A DNA stretch of 64,000 bases from Streptomyces sp. CB01881 (GTDB taxonomy: Bacteria; Actinomycetota; Actinomycetes; Streptomycetales; Streptomycetaceae): positions 7,018,211 to 7,082,210 of the forward strand of contig NZ_CP026498.1 of the NCBI RefSeq assembly GCF_002953255.1, read 5' to 3'. Shown here one piece after another: positions 7,567-16,438 of this stretch (within the stretch, counting starts at the first letter, position 1; each line of letters starts with the position of its first letter). The position numbers and the translations under genes are program-made. The notes beneath the pieces were generated by a model. It was not told the origin of the DNA. It made no database searches and was given only the letters and a program-made list of their open reading frames with translations.

Positions 7567-9002
7567 GCAGTATTGGCGCGCTGGTGACGATCCTCCGCAC
7601 GGAGATCGCAGCGCTCGCTCCCGGCGACCGGCTGCCCAGCAGCCGCGACCTGATCACCCGTCACGGCGTCGGTCCGGTCACCGTGTCCCGTGCGATCGCC
7701 CTGCTGGCCGCCGAGGGCGCGGTGGTCACCCGGCCCGGCAGCGGCACCTACGTCGCCGCCCGCCGGGCCAGGCACGGCGGCGGCGCTCCGGACACCTCCT
7801 GGCAGGCGGTCGCGCTGGCCGGACGGGAGCACGACCCGGGCGCCGACCACGGCGCCGCGTCGGCCGAGACCGACGGACCGTCAGGACCCCTGCCCGCCGG
7901 AACCATCGCGCTCTCCGGCGGCTACCTGCACGAGAACCTCCAGCCCACCCGGGCGCTCGGTGCGGCCCTGGCCCGCGCCGCCCGCAGGCCCGACGCCTGG
8001 CACCGCGCGCCCGCCGCAGGCCTGGCGCCGCTGCGCGCGATCTTCGCCCGGCAGGCGGGCGGCGGCGTGGGCCCCGAGGACGTGCTCGTCACGGGCGGCG
8101 GCCAGGCGGCGCTGTCGATGCTGTTCCGCGCCATCGCCGCACCCGGCAGCCCGGTGCTCGTCGAGTCGCCCACCTACCCCGGGGCGCTCGCCGCCGCCCG
8201 CGCGGCAGGCCTGCGGCCGGTGCCCGTGCCGATCGACGACGACGGCATCCGCCCCGATCTGCTGGCCGACGCCTTCGCGATGACCGGGGCACGACTGCTC
8301 TACTGCCAGCCGACCTTCCACAACCCGACCGGCACCGTGCTCGCACCGGAGCGCCGCCGCCAGGTCGTCGACGTGACCCGCGCCGCCGGGGCGTTCCTGA
8401 TCGAGGACGACTTCGCCCGCCACCTCGGCCACGGCCGCCCGGTGCCGCGCCCGCTGGTGGCCGACGACCGCGACGGCACGGTGGTCCACCTGACCTCGCT
8501 CACCAAACCGGCCTCGCCCAGCCTGCGGATCGGCGCGCTGATCGCCCGCGGCCCGGTCATGCGCCGGCTCCAGGCAATGCGGCGGGTGGACGACTTCTTC
8601 ATCGCCCGCCCGCTCCAGGAGGCGGCCGTCGAACTGCTCAGCACGCCCGCCTGGGACCGTCACCTGCGGACACTGGCCACCGCCCTGCGCGACCGCCGCA
8701 CCACCCTGGAGGACGCGCTGGCCCGCGAACTCGCCGACTGGCCGCTCGCCGACAGCCCGGCCGGCGGACTCCACCTGTGGCTGCGGCTGCCGCCGGCCCT
8801 CACCGACCGCGCCGTCACCGACACCGTGGTCGCCGATGCGGCCGGGGCGTACGGGGTGTCGGTCAACGCCGGCCACCGCTACTTCCCGGCCGAGCCGCCG
8901 AGCGCCCACCTGCGCCTCGGCTTCGCGGCGGCCGCCGACCCCGCGGAGCTCACCGAGGCCGCCCGCCGCCTGGCCGGCGCGGTCCGCTCGCTGGGGGGCT
9001 GA
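7554..9002 (+). CDS. MocR-type GntR/aminotransferase regulator
   Basis: The 482-aa protein joins a GntR winged helix (residues about 10-75; LPSSRDLITRHGVGPVTVSRAI is the helix-turn-helix) to a fold-type I aminotransferase-like domain (about 115-480). The domain keeps CQPTFHNPTGTVL and the PLP-Lys region LTSLTKPASPSLRIG. MocR proteins sense PLP or its amino-acid adducts and usually control a neighbouring gene. Here the divergent PLP enzyme is the obvious target. ATG 7554 overlaps the start codon of that gene. An upstream in-frame extension exists but would be antisense to the partner's coding region. Confidence 0.88.
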   Translation: MSDSSSIGALVTILRTEIAALAPGDRLPSSRDLITRHGVGPVTVSRAIALLAAEGAVVTRPGSGTYVAARRARHGGGAPDTSWQAVALAGREHDPGADHGAASAETDGPSGPLPAGTIALSGGYLHENLQPTRALGAALARAARRPDAWHRAPAAGLAPLRAIFARQAGGGVGPEDVLVTGGGQAALSMLFRAIAAPGSPVLVESPTYPGALAAARAAGLRPVPVPIDDDGIRPDLLADAFAMTGARLLYCQPTFHNPTGTVLAPERRRQVVDVTRAAGAFLIEDDFARHLGHGRPVPRPLVADDRDGTVVHLTSLTKPASPSLRIGALIARGPVMRRLQAMRRVDDFFIARPLQEAAVELLSTPAWDRHLRTLATALRDRRTTLEDALARELADWPLADSPAGGLHLWLRLPPALTDRAVTDTVVADAAGAYGVSVNAGHRYFPAEPPSAHLRLGFAAAADPAELTEAARRLAGAVRSLGG

Positions 9003-9079
9003 CCGCCGGGGGCCGTGACCGCTGGGGGCTGTGACCGCTGGGGGCCGTGACCGTTGGGGGCCGTGACCGTTGGGGCCGG
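9001..9079. repeat. Five tandem 16-bp repeats (GACCGCTGGGGGCCGT)
   Basis: Units start at 9001, 9017, 9033, 9049 and 9065 with one or two substitutions each (GACCGYYGGGGGCYGT). The array begins at the MocR stop codon and fills the gap between two convergent genes. It contains no gene. Confidence 0.8.
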
Positions 9080-9138
9080 ATCAGGCTGGGCGTGGGCGGG
9101 GCGGCGTGGGCGGGGTGGCCGGCCTGCGGGCCGGGTGG

Positions 9139-9693
9139 TCAGCTCGGGCCGGCCTTCGCCTGCACGGCGGCGACGTAGCGGACGGTGAACACCATCGGGA
9201 GGGCGAAGCCGGCGACCTGCGTGAGCGTCGCGGCCGTCGAGTGGCCCTGGCCGGCGTGGGCGAACACCGCGAGCACGGCGGCCGTGGCGGCGAAGGCCCC
9301 CGTCCAGACGGCGGTGATGACGACGTTGGTCCGGATGAACGGCTTGAGCCCCCAGACCTCCTGGGGCGTGGTGCGCTTGGCGATGCCCAGGGTGAACGGC
9401 TTGCCGATGAGCAGGGAGACCCCGGCGATCAGCGCCAGGGTGGCCGAGGACAGGGCCGCCGAGTAGTCGTGCACGCCCGACTGCGGGTCGGCGAAGGCGA
9501 CCGCCGCCAGGGCCGCGAAGTAGGCCGCCGAGCCCAGCTCGATGATCAGGGCGTCGAAGCCGGCCCCGGCCCGGCGCTGCTGGGCGATCAGTGCCACCGC
9601 CACCACCAGCGCGGCCAGCGAGGCCCACTGCCACTGCCCGGACGGAAGCACCGCGAAGATGATCCACGGAAGGAAGGTGCGCACGTACGACAT
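9139..9693 (-). CDS. Hypothetical six-helix membrane protein
   Basis: The 184-aa protein begins MSYVRTFLPWIIFAVLPSG after a GAGGGGGA ribosome-binding site. It has about six hydrophobic segments (residues about 8-17, 22-36, 49-66, 76-92, 115-135 and 145-165). Its layout resembles septation-protein-A/DUF3159-like small membrane proteins, but I do not recognise the family with certainty. It is divergent from the PadR gene at 9785, and the shared spacer carries a palindrome, so it is the likely target of that repressor. The function is unknown. Confidence 0.75.
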   Translation of the reverse strand: MSYVRTFLPWIIFAVLPSGQWQWASLAALVVAVALIAQQRRAGAGFDALIIELGSAAYFAALAAVAFADPQSGVHDYSAALSSATLALIAGVSLLIGKPFTLGIAKRTTPQEVWGLKPFIRTNVVITAVWTGAFAATAAVLAVFAHAGQGHSTAATLTQVAGFALPMVFTVRYVAAVQAKAGPS

Positions 9694-9713
9694 CCGGAAG
9701 TCCCCCTCAACAT

Positions 9714-9760
9714 TCCATGTCTGACAGGTCTGAACTGTACATTGCACGAGTGACATGTCA
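9714..9760. promoter_or_regulatory. Putative PadR operator region
   Basis: TGACATGTCA (9751-9760) is a perfect palindrome. ATGT/ACAT half-sites recur across 9718-9757 (for example ATGTCTGACAGG and TGTACAT), which is the half-site pattern known for PadR-family repressors. The stretch lies between the divergent membrane-protein and PadR genes and is noticeably richer in A/T than its surroundings. Confidence 0.5.
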
Positions 9761-9784
9761 ATAGTGGAAGGTAAGATGGTCCGC

Positions 9785-10297
9785 ATGAGCCTCCGATACG
9801 CCCTCCTCGGACTGCTGTCCGATCGCCCGGCCAGTGGGTACGACCTGCTCAAGAGCTTCGACACCTCGCTGGCCGACGTCTGGCCCGCCACCCAGAGCCA
9901 GATCTACACGGAGCTGTCCAGGCTCGCCGACGCCGGACTGATCAGCGTCACGGCGGAGGGCCCGCGCGGGCGGAAGGAGTACACCCTCACCGCCGAAGGG
10001 CTGGCCGACCTGCGGCACTGGCTGACCGAGACCACCCCGCAGCGCAACACCCGCAGCGACATCCTGCTGAGGGTCTTCTTCCTCGGCGTGCTCACCCCCG
10101 AGCAGGCGCGGGCCTACCTCACCGGACTGGTTGAGCTGTCCGACCGGGGGAACGAGGACCTGCGCGCACTGGCCGACTCCATCGACTGGGGCGGCGACCA
10201 GCTCTCCGTCTACGGCCGGATCGCCCTGGAGTACGGCCTCCGGTTCAACGCGATGCGCCGCGAGTGGGCCGAGTGGGCGGCCGGCCAGATCCGGTAG
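9785..10297 (+). CDS. PadR family transcriptional regulator
   Basis: The protein begins MSLRYALLGLLSDRPASGYDLLKSFD, the hallmark of PadR winged-helix repressors, and has the C-terminal dimerisation helices of the family (170 aa). QIYTELSRLADAGLI carries the recognition helix, and GRKEYTLTAEG the wing. ATG 9785 was preferred because relatives start MSLRYALLG; ATG 9776 (MVR) is nearly as good, and GGAAGG at 9767 could serve either. It probably represses itself and the divergent membrane-protein gene in response to a small aromatic or other ligand. Confidence 0.88.
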   Translation: MSLRYALLGLLSDRPASGYDLLKSFDTSLADVWPATQSQIYTELSRLADAGLISVTAEGPRGRKEYTLTAEGLADLRHWLTETTPQRNTRSDILLRVFFLGVLTPEQARAYLTGLVELSDRGNEDLRALADSIDWGGDQLSVYGRIALEYGLRFNAMRREWAEWAAGQIR

Positions 10298-10410
10298 CCG
10301 CCGGGCGGTTGACGGCCGGAGTGGCCACGGACCGGCGCTCACCGCCCGGCCGGGACGAGGACGCCCCGGGGACCGGGCCGCCCCGCCGTCGCTGCGCGCG
10401 GGTCCGCGGG

Positions 10411-11931
10411 TCACGCGCCGCGGCGCGGGTGTCCGCCCTCTCCGCCGCCGGAGGACGAGAACTCCGCCCAGGCGCCGGCGAGCCGCCCGACCAGTTCGGC
10501 GGCGGTCCGCGGGGGGAACGAGCACGGGAGGCGGAGGTAGTGGTCGTGCGCGCCGGTCACGTCCAGCGCGGCGCCCGGGACGACCTCCGCGCCGTGGCGC
10601 AGCGCCACCTGGGTGAAGACCCGGGCGTCCGCACCGCCCGGCAGCTCGATCCACAGGACTGAGCCGCCGTCCGGCTGCCGCCAGCGCCATCCGGGCAGCT
10701 CCCGGGAGAGCAGGTCCCCCATGGTGGTGAGGTGTTGCCGCTGGAGTTCGGCGCGGGCGGGGGCGAGTCCGGGCAGCCGGGGGAGCAGCCTCGCGGCGAG
10801 GGCCTGGTCGAGCAGCGGGCTGCCGAGGTCGGCGAGGGCCTTCAGCCGGGCGGCGCGCTCGACGACGGGCCGCGGTGCACGGAGCCAGCCGATCCGCAGC
10901 CCACCCCAGACGGCCTTGGCCAGCGAACCGACGGTGAGCACCGCGGCCCCGGTGCCCCCGGCGCCCCCGGCGGCCGGGGCGGCGGCGATCGGCGCGGGCG
11001 TCCGTCCGGGGGCGAGGGCGGCTTCGTGGGCGCTGTCCTCCAGCACGGTGACACCGTGAGCGGCGGCCAGCTCGGCCACCCGGTGCCGACGCCCCTGCGA
11101 CATGAGGACGCCGGTGGGGTTCTGGTACGTCGGCATCACGTACAGCAGGGCGGGCCGGTGCTCGGCCAGCGCGGCGGCCAGTCCGTCGATCCGGATGCCG
11201 TCGTCGTCGATCCCCACGCCGGCCAGGCGGGCGCCGGCGGCCCGGAACACGTCCAGGCAGCCCGCCCAGCCGGGGGACTCGACCAGGACGGTGGACCCCC
11301 TCCCGACGAACAGCTGGGCGGCCAGGCCGATCGCCTGCGTCGCCCCGCTCGTCACGAGCACCTGGTCGGGCGTGGTCGGCAGCCCGAACGCGGTGTGGTG
11401 AGCGGCGACGGCCGCGCGCAACACGGGCAGTCCGGCCGGGTGGTACCCCGCGTCGCCGAGCAGGCCGGGCAGGTCCTCGCGTACCAACTCGGCCAGCGCG
11501 GCGCCCAGATCGGGCCCGCCCGGCTCGGCGGCGCGACCCAGCGAGATGACGTCGTCCGGCCGGTCGAGGAGCCGCTGGACGATCGATCCGGCCCGGTTGC
11601 CGCGCAGTCGCCCGTCGGCGGGCGCCAGGGTGGGGCCGCCCGCCCGGACGACCCGCGTGCCGCTGCCGCGGCGGCTCTCCACCAGCCCCGAGACGCGCAG
11701 CGCGTCGTACGCGGCGACCACCGTGGCCCGGCTGACGGCGAGCGCGTCGGCGAGCCGTCGTTCGGCCGGGAGCCGCTCGCCGGGGCGGAGGTCCCCGGTG
11801 CCGATGGCGCGGGCGACCGCGGCGGCGAGGCTGCGGTACCGGGGTCCGGGGCCCGAGGTCCAGTCGCCGAGGAGTTCGATCAGCCCGGCCGGGTCCGACG
11901 GGTCCTCAATCCGGTCCACTTCCGCCCCCAT
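10411..11931 (-). CDS. PLP-dependent MocR-type GntR regulator
   Basis: This 506-aa regulator has a GntR winged helix (residues about 30-95; LPAERRLADALAVSRATVVAAYDAL) and an aminotransferase-like domain (about 125-490). YVMPTYQNPTGVLMS, VLEDSAHEAALAPG and TVGSLAKAVWGGLRIGW give the PLP-binding Asn, Asp and Lys regions. It is divergent from the DUF885-LysE operon with a 103-bp spacer, so that operon, particularly the amino-acid exporter, is the likely target. This is the second MocR protein in the first 12 kb. Confidence 0.87.
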   Translation of the reverse strand: MGAEVDRIEDPSDPAGLIELLGDWTSGPGPRYRSLAAAVARAIGTGDLRPGERLPAERRLADALAVSRATVVAAYDALRVSGLVESRRGSGTRVVRAGGPTLAPADGRLRGNRAGSIVQRLLDRPDDVISLGRAAEPGGPDLGAALAELVREDLPGLLGDAGYHPAGLPVLRAAVAAHHTAFGLPTTPDQVLVTSGATQAIGLAAQLFVGRGSTVLVESPGWAGCLDVFRAAGARLAGVGIDDDGIRIDGLAAALAEHRPALLYVMPTYQNPTGVLMSQGRRHRVAELAAAHGVTVLEDSAHEAALAPGRTPAPIAAAPAAGGAGGTGAAVLTVGSLAKAVWGGLRIGWLRAPRPVVERAARLKALADLGSPLLDQALAARLLPRLPGLAPARAELQRQHLTTMGDLLSRELPGWRWRQPDGGSVLWIELPGGADARVFTQVALRHGAEVVPGAALDVTGAHDHYLRLPCSFPPRTAAELVGRLAGAWAEFSSSGGGEGGHPRRGA

Positions 11932-12034
11932 TGGCTCGGGTGATCGATTTCGACAGCACCGAGGCTAGGCGAGGGCGCACCGCGAGACCGCAGCGCCCGT
12001 CCACCACGCCCGTCCACCACTGGAAGGCCTCCCT

Positions 12035-13573
12035 ATGACGTTCCCCGACCCGTTCGACGCCCGGCTCCGGGCGATCTGCGACCTCCAGGTCCCGACCGCG
12101 CGCGAGGGCGCCGGGCGGCACGAGTACGACGGCGTCCTCCAGGACCTCTCGCCGGACGGCGTCCGCCGCGGCCTCGCCGCACTGGGTGGACCGGCGGACG
12201 CCCGGCCGTACCCGGACCCCCATGACGAGGCGCACGCGTCCGCCGTGGAGGACGCCCTCCGGGTGCGCTTCGGCGAGCTGGAACTGCACCGGGTCAACCC
12301 GCTCTGGCACATCGAGAACCTGGACCTCTCCGGCTACGACCGCGAGTACGCCCCGGACGCCGAGCGGGCCGCGGCGCGCCTGACCCACCTGCGTGGCTGG
12401 CCGTCCGCCGTGGACGCGGCCGTCGAGGCGCTGGACCGGGTGCCCGCGCCGCTGGCCGGGGCCACGCTGCCGCTCGCCCGCGGACTCGCGGCCTTCCTCG
12501 ACCCGCGGGGCGGCCCGGTGCACGCCGCCGCCGGGCAGGCGCTGGACCGGCTGCTCGGCCACCTGGAGCAGGCCGCCGCATCGGGACCGGCGTCCGGCGC
12601 CCTCGGCGAGGGCGCACTCGCCCGCCTGCTCGGCTCGGCGGAGGCCTGCGAGGTGGACCTCGGCGGGCTGGCGGCCAGGGCCGCCGCGGAACGGGACCGG
12701 CTGGTGGTGCTGCGCGACGAGTCGCTGCGGCGCATCGACTCCCGCGCCGAGCCCTCCGAAACCCTGCGCAGGCTCCAGGCCGACCATCCGGCCGCCGACG
12801 AAGTCCTCGACTCCTTCGAGGAGTTGGTGAAGGAGGTGGTCGCCTGGGCCGCCGATCACCGGCTCACCCCGTACGACGACGTGGAGGTCCGGGTGCGGCC
12901 GATGCCGGCCTCCCAGCGCCGCGCGCTGGCCGGCCTCTCCGGTGCCGCGCCCTACGAGCCCGACGCACCGGGCCACTTCAACGTCTCGCTGCCCGACACC
13001 GGGTGGAGCGCGACGGAGGCGGAGCAGTGGCTGGCCACCGGGTTCAACCGGACCGCCATGCCGAACATGGCCATCCACGAGGTCGCGCCCGGACACGCGA
13101 GCCACTTCCGGGCCCTGCGGCGGGCCGGCAGCGACGTGCGCCGCACGCTCCACTCCGAGGCCTTCATCGAGGGCTGGGCCCACTACTGCGAGGAGTTGGC
13201 GCTGGAGGAGGGGTTCCGCGGCGGCGACGCGCGGGTGGCCGTGGCCGTGGCCGTCGACGCACTGCGGCGGGTGACCCGCTTCGCCTGCGCCATCGGGCTG
13301 CACAGCGGGGAGATGACCGTGGCGGACGCGGCCGCGCGCTTCACCGAGGACGTCTCGCTCGCCGGCCCCGCCGCGCAGCAGGAGGCCCGGCGCGGACTCT
13401 TCGACCCGACCTACGGGCGCTACACCTGGGGCAAGTTCGCCGTCGTAGACGCGCGCCGGCGGGCTCGCGAGCAGTGGGGCGGCGGCTTCTCGCTGCCCCG
13501 CTTCCACGCCGCCCTGCTCGGCCTCGGGGCCCCGCCGCTCGGGCTCCTGGACACCGCGCTGGAGCGCGGATGA
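12035..13573 (+). CDS. DUF885 family protein (metallopeptidase-like)
   Basis: The 512-aa protein belongs to the DUF885 family. The diagnostic motif is HEVAPGHASH (residues 348-357), a variant of the H-E-x-x-P-G-H-x-x-x zinc-ligand motif. It is followed about 25 residues on by EAFIEGWAHYCEELALEEG, which resembles the third-ligand Glu region. No signal peptide is seen, so it is probably cytosolic. The family is a predicted zinc peptidase with a mostly helical fold. Its stop overlaps the LysE start (ATGA), so the two are co-translated; a peptidase with an amino-acid exporter would fit disposal of peptide-derived amino acids. That link is inference. Confidence 0.82.
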   Translation: MTFPDPFDARLRAICDLQVPTAREGAGRHEYDGVLQDLSPDGVRRGLAALGGPADARPYPDPHDEAHASAVEDALRVRFGELELHRVNPLWHIENLDLSGYDREYAPDAERAAARLTHLRGWPSAVDAAVEALDRVPAPLAGATLPLARGLAAFLDPRGGPVHAAAGQALDRLLGHLEQAAASGPASGALGEGALARLLGSAEACEVDLGGLAARAAAERDRLVVLRDESLRRIDSRAEPSETLRRLQADHPAADEVLDSFEELVKEVVAWAADHRLTPYDDVEVRVRPMPASQRRALAGLSGAAPYEPDAPGHFNVSLPDTGWSATEAEQWLATGFNRTAMPNMAIHEVAPGHASHFRALRRAGSDVRRTLHSEAFIEGWAHYCEELALEEGFRGGDARVAVAVAVDALRRVTRFACAIGLHSGEMTVADAAARFTEDVSLAGPAAQQEARRGLFDPTYGRYTWGKFAVVDARRRAREQWGGGFSLPRFHAALLGLGAPPLGLLDTALERG

Positions 13574-14187
13574 CCTCGCTGCCCGCCTTCGTGGCCGCGT
13601 CGCTCGTCCTGATCCTGCTTCCCGGCCCGAACCTCCTCTACATCGTCATGCGCAGCGTCCACGAGGGCCGGCGCGCGGGCGTCGTCTCCGCGCTGGGAGT
13701 GGAGACCGGCACGCTCGTCCACGTGCTGGCGGCCTCGCTCGGCCTGGCCTCGCTGGTGTCCCAGTCCCCGGCGGCCTTCGCCGTGCTGCGCTACGCGGGT
13801 GCCGGCTACCTCGCCTGGCTGGGCGTCCGGACCCTGACGAGCCGGACGGACGCCGCGGCCGCCGGCGCTGCGCCCGCCGCAGCGGGACCGGCCCGGATCT
13901 ACCGCGACGGCGTACTGGTCAACCTCCTCAACCCCAAGGTGATCCTCTTCTTCGTGGCCTTCCTGCCCCAGTTCCTGCCGTCCGGCCTGGGCACGGGCGC
14001 GGCCCGGGCACGGATGCTCGGCCTCGGCACGGTCTTCCTGTTCATCGCCCTCGCCCTGGACCTCTGCTACGCCTTCGCCGGCGCGGCCCTGAGCGCTCGC
14101 CTCCGCAGCGCTGGCGTCCGCCTCAAGTACCCGGCGGCGGCCGTCTACCTTCTCCTCGCCACCGCGGCGGCCACCGGGGCCCTCTGA
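13570..14187 (+). CDS. LysE/RhtB family amino-acid exporter
   Basis: The 205-aa protein has six predicted helices and the family signatures LPGPNLLYIVMRSVHEGRRAG near the N-terminus and NLLNPKVILFFVAFLPQF in the middle. LysE/RhtB proteins export amino acids from the cytoplasm. ATG 13570 lies inside the previous stop codon, so translation is coupled to the DUF885 gene. A terminator-like hairpin follows at 14203. The transported amino acid cannot be told from sequence. Confidence 0.9.
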   Translation: MTSLPAFVAASLVLILLPGPNLLYIVMRSVHEGRRAGVVSALGVETGTLVHVLAASLGLASLVSQSPAAFAVLRYAGAGYLAWLGVRTLTSRTDAAAAGAAPAAAGPARIYRDGVLVNLLNPKVILFFVAFLPQFLPSGLGTGAARARMLGLGTVFLFIALALDLCYAFAGAALSARLRSAGVRLKYPAAAVYLLLATAAATGAL

Positions 14188-14202
14188 CCCCCACGACCCG
14201 TC

Positions 14203-14244
14203 CCGAAGGCCCGGCCCGCGCGGGGGGCGGGCCGGCCCTTCGGG
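14203..14244 (+). terminator. GC-rich terminator hairpin after lysE-like gene
   Basis: CCGAAGG (14203) pairs with CCTTCGG (14237-14243), and the interior CCGGCCCGC/GCGGGCCGG continues the stem. It lies 15 bases past the stop codon. Confidence 0.7.
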
Positions 14245-14476
14245 GCGGCGTCCTTCCCAGGGGTGCCCGCCACTCGTCCTGACCTGCGGTGTCCTGATGG
14301 TGTCCTGACGGCCCTCCGGGAGGATGGGCCGGCGTGGACAGCGACGAGCGAGACCGGGACCGAGATCGAGGCGGGTGGCCACAGGAGGTGCGGCACCTGC
14401 CCGGAGGGCCGACTGTGGCGCGCGTCACGGGAACCCGACCCGTGATGCCGGACAGCCGACAGGAGTGACCACAGAG

Positions 14477-15100
14477 ATGCGATCCCGGGTGCGGGCCGGG
14501 AATCCCGACGCCTTCGCGGAGCTCTTCGACAGCTACGCCCGCACCGTCTACAACCACGCCTTCCGGCTGACCGGCGACTGGTCCGTCGCGGAGGACGTCA
14601 TGTCGGCGACCTTCATGGAGGCGTGGCGGCTGCGCGGCACGGTGGAGCCCGAGGGTGGCTCGCTCCGGCCGTGGCTGCTGGGCGTCGCCACCAACCTCGC
14701 CCGCAACCACTGCCGCGGCAACCGGCGCTACCGGGCCGCGGCCGCAGCCGCCGCGGCGGCACCGGCAGCCGTTCCCGACCACGCCGACGAGGTGGCCGGC
14801 CGGCTCGACGACCGGCAGCGCATCGCGGTCACGCTGGCGCAGCTGAGCGCGCTGCGGCGCCCCGAGCGCGAAGTCCTCGTCCTGTGCCTGTGGGAGGGCC
14901 TGGAGTACGTCCAGGCCGCCCAGGTCCTCGGCGTTCCGGTCGGCACCGTCCGCTCCCGGTTGTCCCGCGCCCGCACGAAGCTGCGCAAGCTCGCCGACGC
15001 GGAACTGAAGAGGAACAGACGGGAACCCGCCGGTCGGCCCCGACAGACACATGGCGACCGTGCGAACGCGGTCCGGCCCGCACAGGGAGGAATCCGATGA
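14477..15100 (+). CDS. ECF RNA polymerase sigma factor (sigma-70 family)
   Basis: The 207-aa protein has region 2 (AFAELFDSYARTVYNHAFRLTGDWSVAEDVMSATFMEAW) and region 4 (about 118-170; LYVQAAQVLGVPVGTVRSRLSRAR-type helix-turn-helix), with a poly-Ala linker. ATG 14477 follows ACAGGAG; longer in-frame reading upstream lacks a good start. It overlaps the next gene by four bases (ATGA). That gene encodes a one-helix protein that could act as its membrane regulator, a common arrangement for ECF sigma factors. Confidence 0.88.
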   Translation: MRSRVRAGNPDAFAELFDSYARTVYNHAFRLTGDWSVAEDVMSATFMEAWRLRGTVEPEGGSLRPWLLGVATNLARNHCRGNRRYRAAAAAAAAAPAAVPDHADEVAGRLDDRQRIAVTLAQLSALRRPEREVLVLCLWEGLEYVQAAQVLGVPVGTVRSRLSRARTKLRKLADAELKRNRREPAGRPRQTHGDRANAVRPAQGGIR

Positions 15101-16197
15101 ACGCCAACCTTTCCCAGCCCCACCCGGCCGAGTGGGAGGAGACCGAGCACCTCCTGCCGTCCGTGGAGCGGGAACTGCCGGCGGGCCGCCACCAGTTCCA
15201 CAAGGAGCGCCTCATGACCCGGATCCACGAAGACCTCCGGACCGCCGTCCCCGCGCGGCCGACCCGCACCACGAGGCCGCGCAGCCCGTTCCTGCGCCGC
15301 GCCGTCCTCCTGCCCGCGACCGCCTGTGTCCTGGCCGCCACGATCGGGACCGGCGTCCACTTCCTCGGCCCCGGGGACGCCACGGACCACGGCACCGGCC
15401 TCGCCACCGGCCCGCTGCTGACCACCCGGATCGGCGCCGCCGACCCCAAGGGCGCCCCGCAGCTCCTCGACCGCATCTCCCTGGCCAGCACGGCCGTCCC
15501 GGGCCCGTCGCCGGTGCGCGAGAACCAGTTCGTCTACATCGGCTCGAAGTCGGCCGGCACCCACGTGAGGACCGACCACGGCAAGAGCACCCTGGTCAGC
15601 GACGAACTGCACCAGCGCGAGACCTGGAGCTCCCCGGACGGCACCAAGGGCTGGCTGATCGAGCGCGGTGTCACCGGCCCCGAGGGCATCACCCTGGCGG
15701 GGCCCACCGAGACGGGCCAGGCCCCGACGGCGAACCTCAACGCGCCCACGTACGACTACCTCGCAACCCTGCCCACCGACCCGGACGCACTGCTGCGGAA
15801 GATCTACGAGGAGACCCGGGGCAAGGGCCGCACCCCCGACCAGGAGGCGTTCACCACCATCGGCGACCTCCTGGGCGGGAGCTACCCGCCGGCCGCTCTC
15901 ACGGTCGCGCTCTACAAGGCCGCGGCGAAGATCCCCGGCGTGGTCACGGTCGACGACGCGGTCGACGCCGCCGGCCGGCACGGGGTCGCGGTCGCCCGCC
16001 TGGACGACACCTCCGGCCGGCGCACCGAATGGATCTTCGACAGCACGACCCTCGCGTTCCTCGGCGAGCGCACCGTCCAGGTCGAGGGGGAGTCCGGCGA
16101 GCACGGCCTGATCAAGCCCGGCACGGTGGTGTTCACCCAGGCCGTGATGACGCGTGCGGTCGTCGACCGGATCAAGGAAACGCCCACCCGGAGCTGA
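15097..16197 (+). CDS. CU044_5270 family membrane-anchored protein, putative sigma partner
   Basis: The 366-aa protein has a cytoplasmic N-terminus of about 70 residues, one transmembrane segment (RRAVLLPATACVLAATIG, about 68-86) and a long extracytoplasmic domain. It matches the CU044_5270 family, which commonly follows ECF sigma genes in actinomycetes. A zinc-type anti-sigma motif (H-x3-C-x2-C) is not present, so regulation of the sigma factor would work differently. The ATG is inside the stop codon of the sigma gene, giving tight coupling. The function is unproven. Confidence 0.8.
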   Translation: MNANLSQPHPAEWEETEHLLPSVERELPAGRHQFHKERLMTRIHEDLRTAVPARPTRTTRPRSPFLRRAVLLPATACVLAATIGTGVHFLGPGDATDHGTGLATGPLLTTRIGAADPKGAPQLLDRISLASTAVPGPSPVRENQFVYIGSKSAGTHVRTDHGKSTLVSDELHQRETWSSPDGTKGWLIERGVTGPEGITLAGPTETGQAPTANLNAPTYDYLATLPTDPDALLRKIYEETRGKGRTPDQEAFTTIGDLLGGSYPPAALTVALYKAAAKIPGVVTVDDAVDAAGRHGVAVARLDDTSGRRTEWIFDSTTLAFLGERTVQVEGESGEHGLIKPGTVVFTQAVMTRAVVDRIKETPTRS

Positions 16198-16376
16198 AGA
16201 CGGCGAAGGCCCGGGCCGACGGAACGGTCCGGGCTCTGCACGGCGGTGGGCGGAGGCGGAGGCAACCGCAACCACCGCGGGGGCTGCGCCCGGTCCGGTC
16301 CGCACCCGGCGTGGTCGCGACGGCCGGGTCAGCTGCCCGGAGCTTCTGCCCGGGTCTTCTGCCCGGAGCTTCGGGC

Positions 16377-16424
16377 GGACACCGCGGAACCCGGACACCG
16401 CGGAACCCGGACACCGCGGAAGGG
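16377..16424. repeat. Three tandem 16-bp repeats (GGACACCGCGGAACCC)
   Basis: Units are at 16377-16392, 16393-16408 and 16409-16424, the last ending GGAAGGG. They follow a stretch of repeated CCCGGAGCTTCTG-like motifs at 16337-16372. They lie between two convergent genes and hold no ORF. Confidence 0.75.
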
Positions 16425-16438
16425 CGGGGGCTGCCCGT

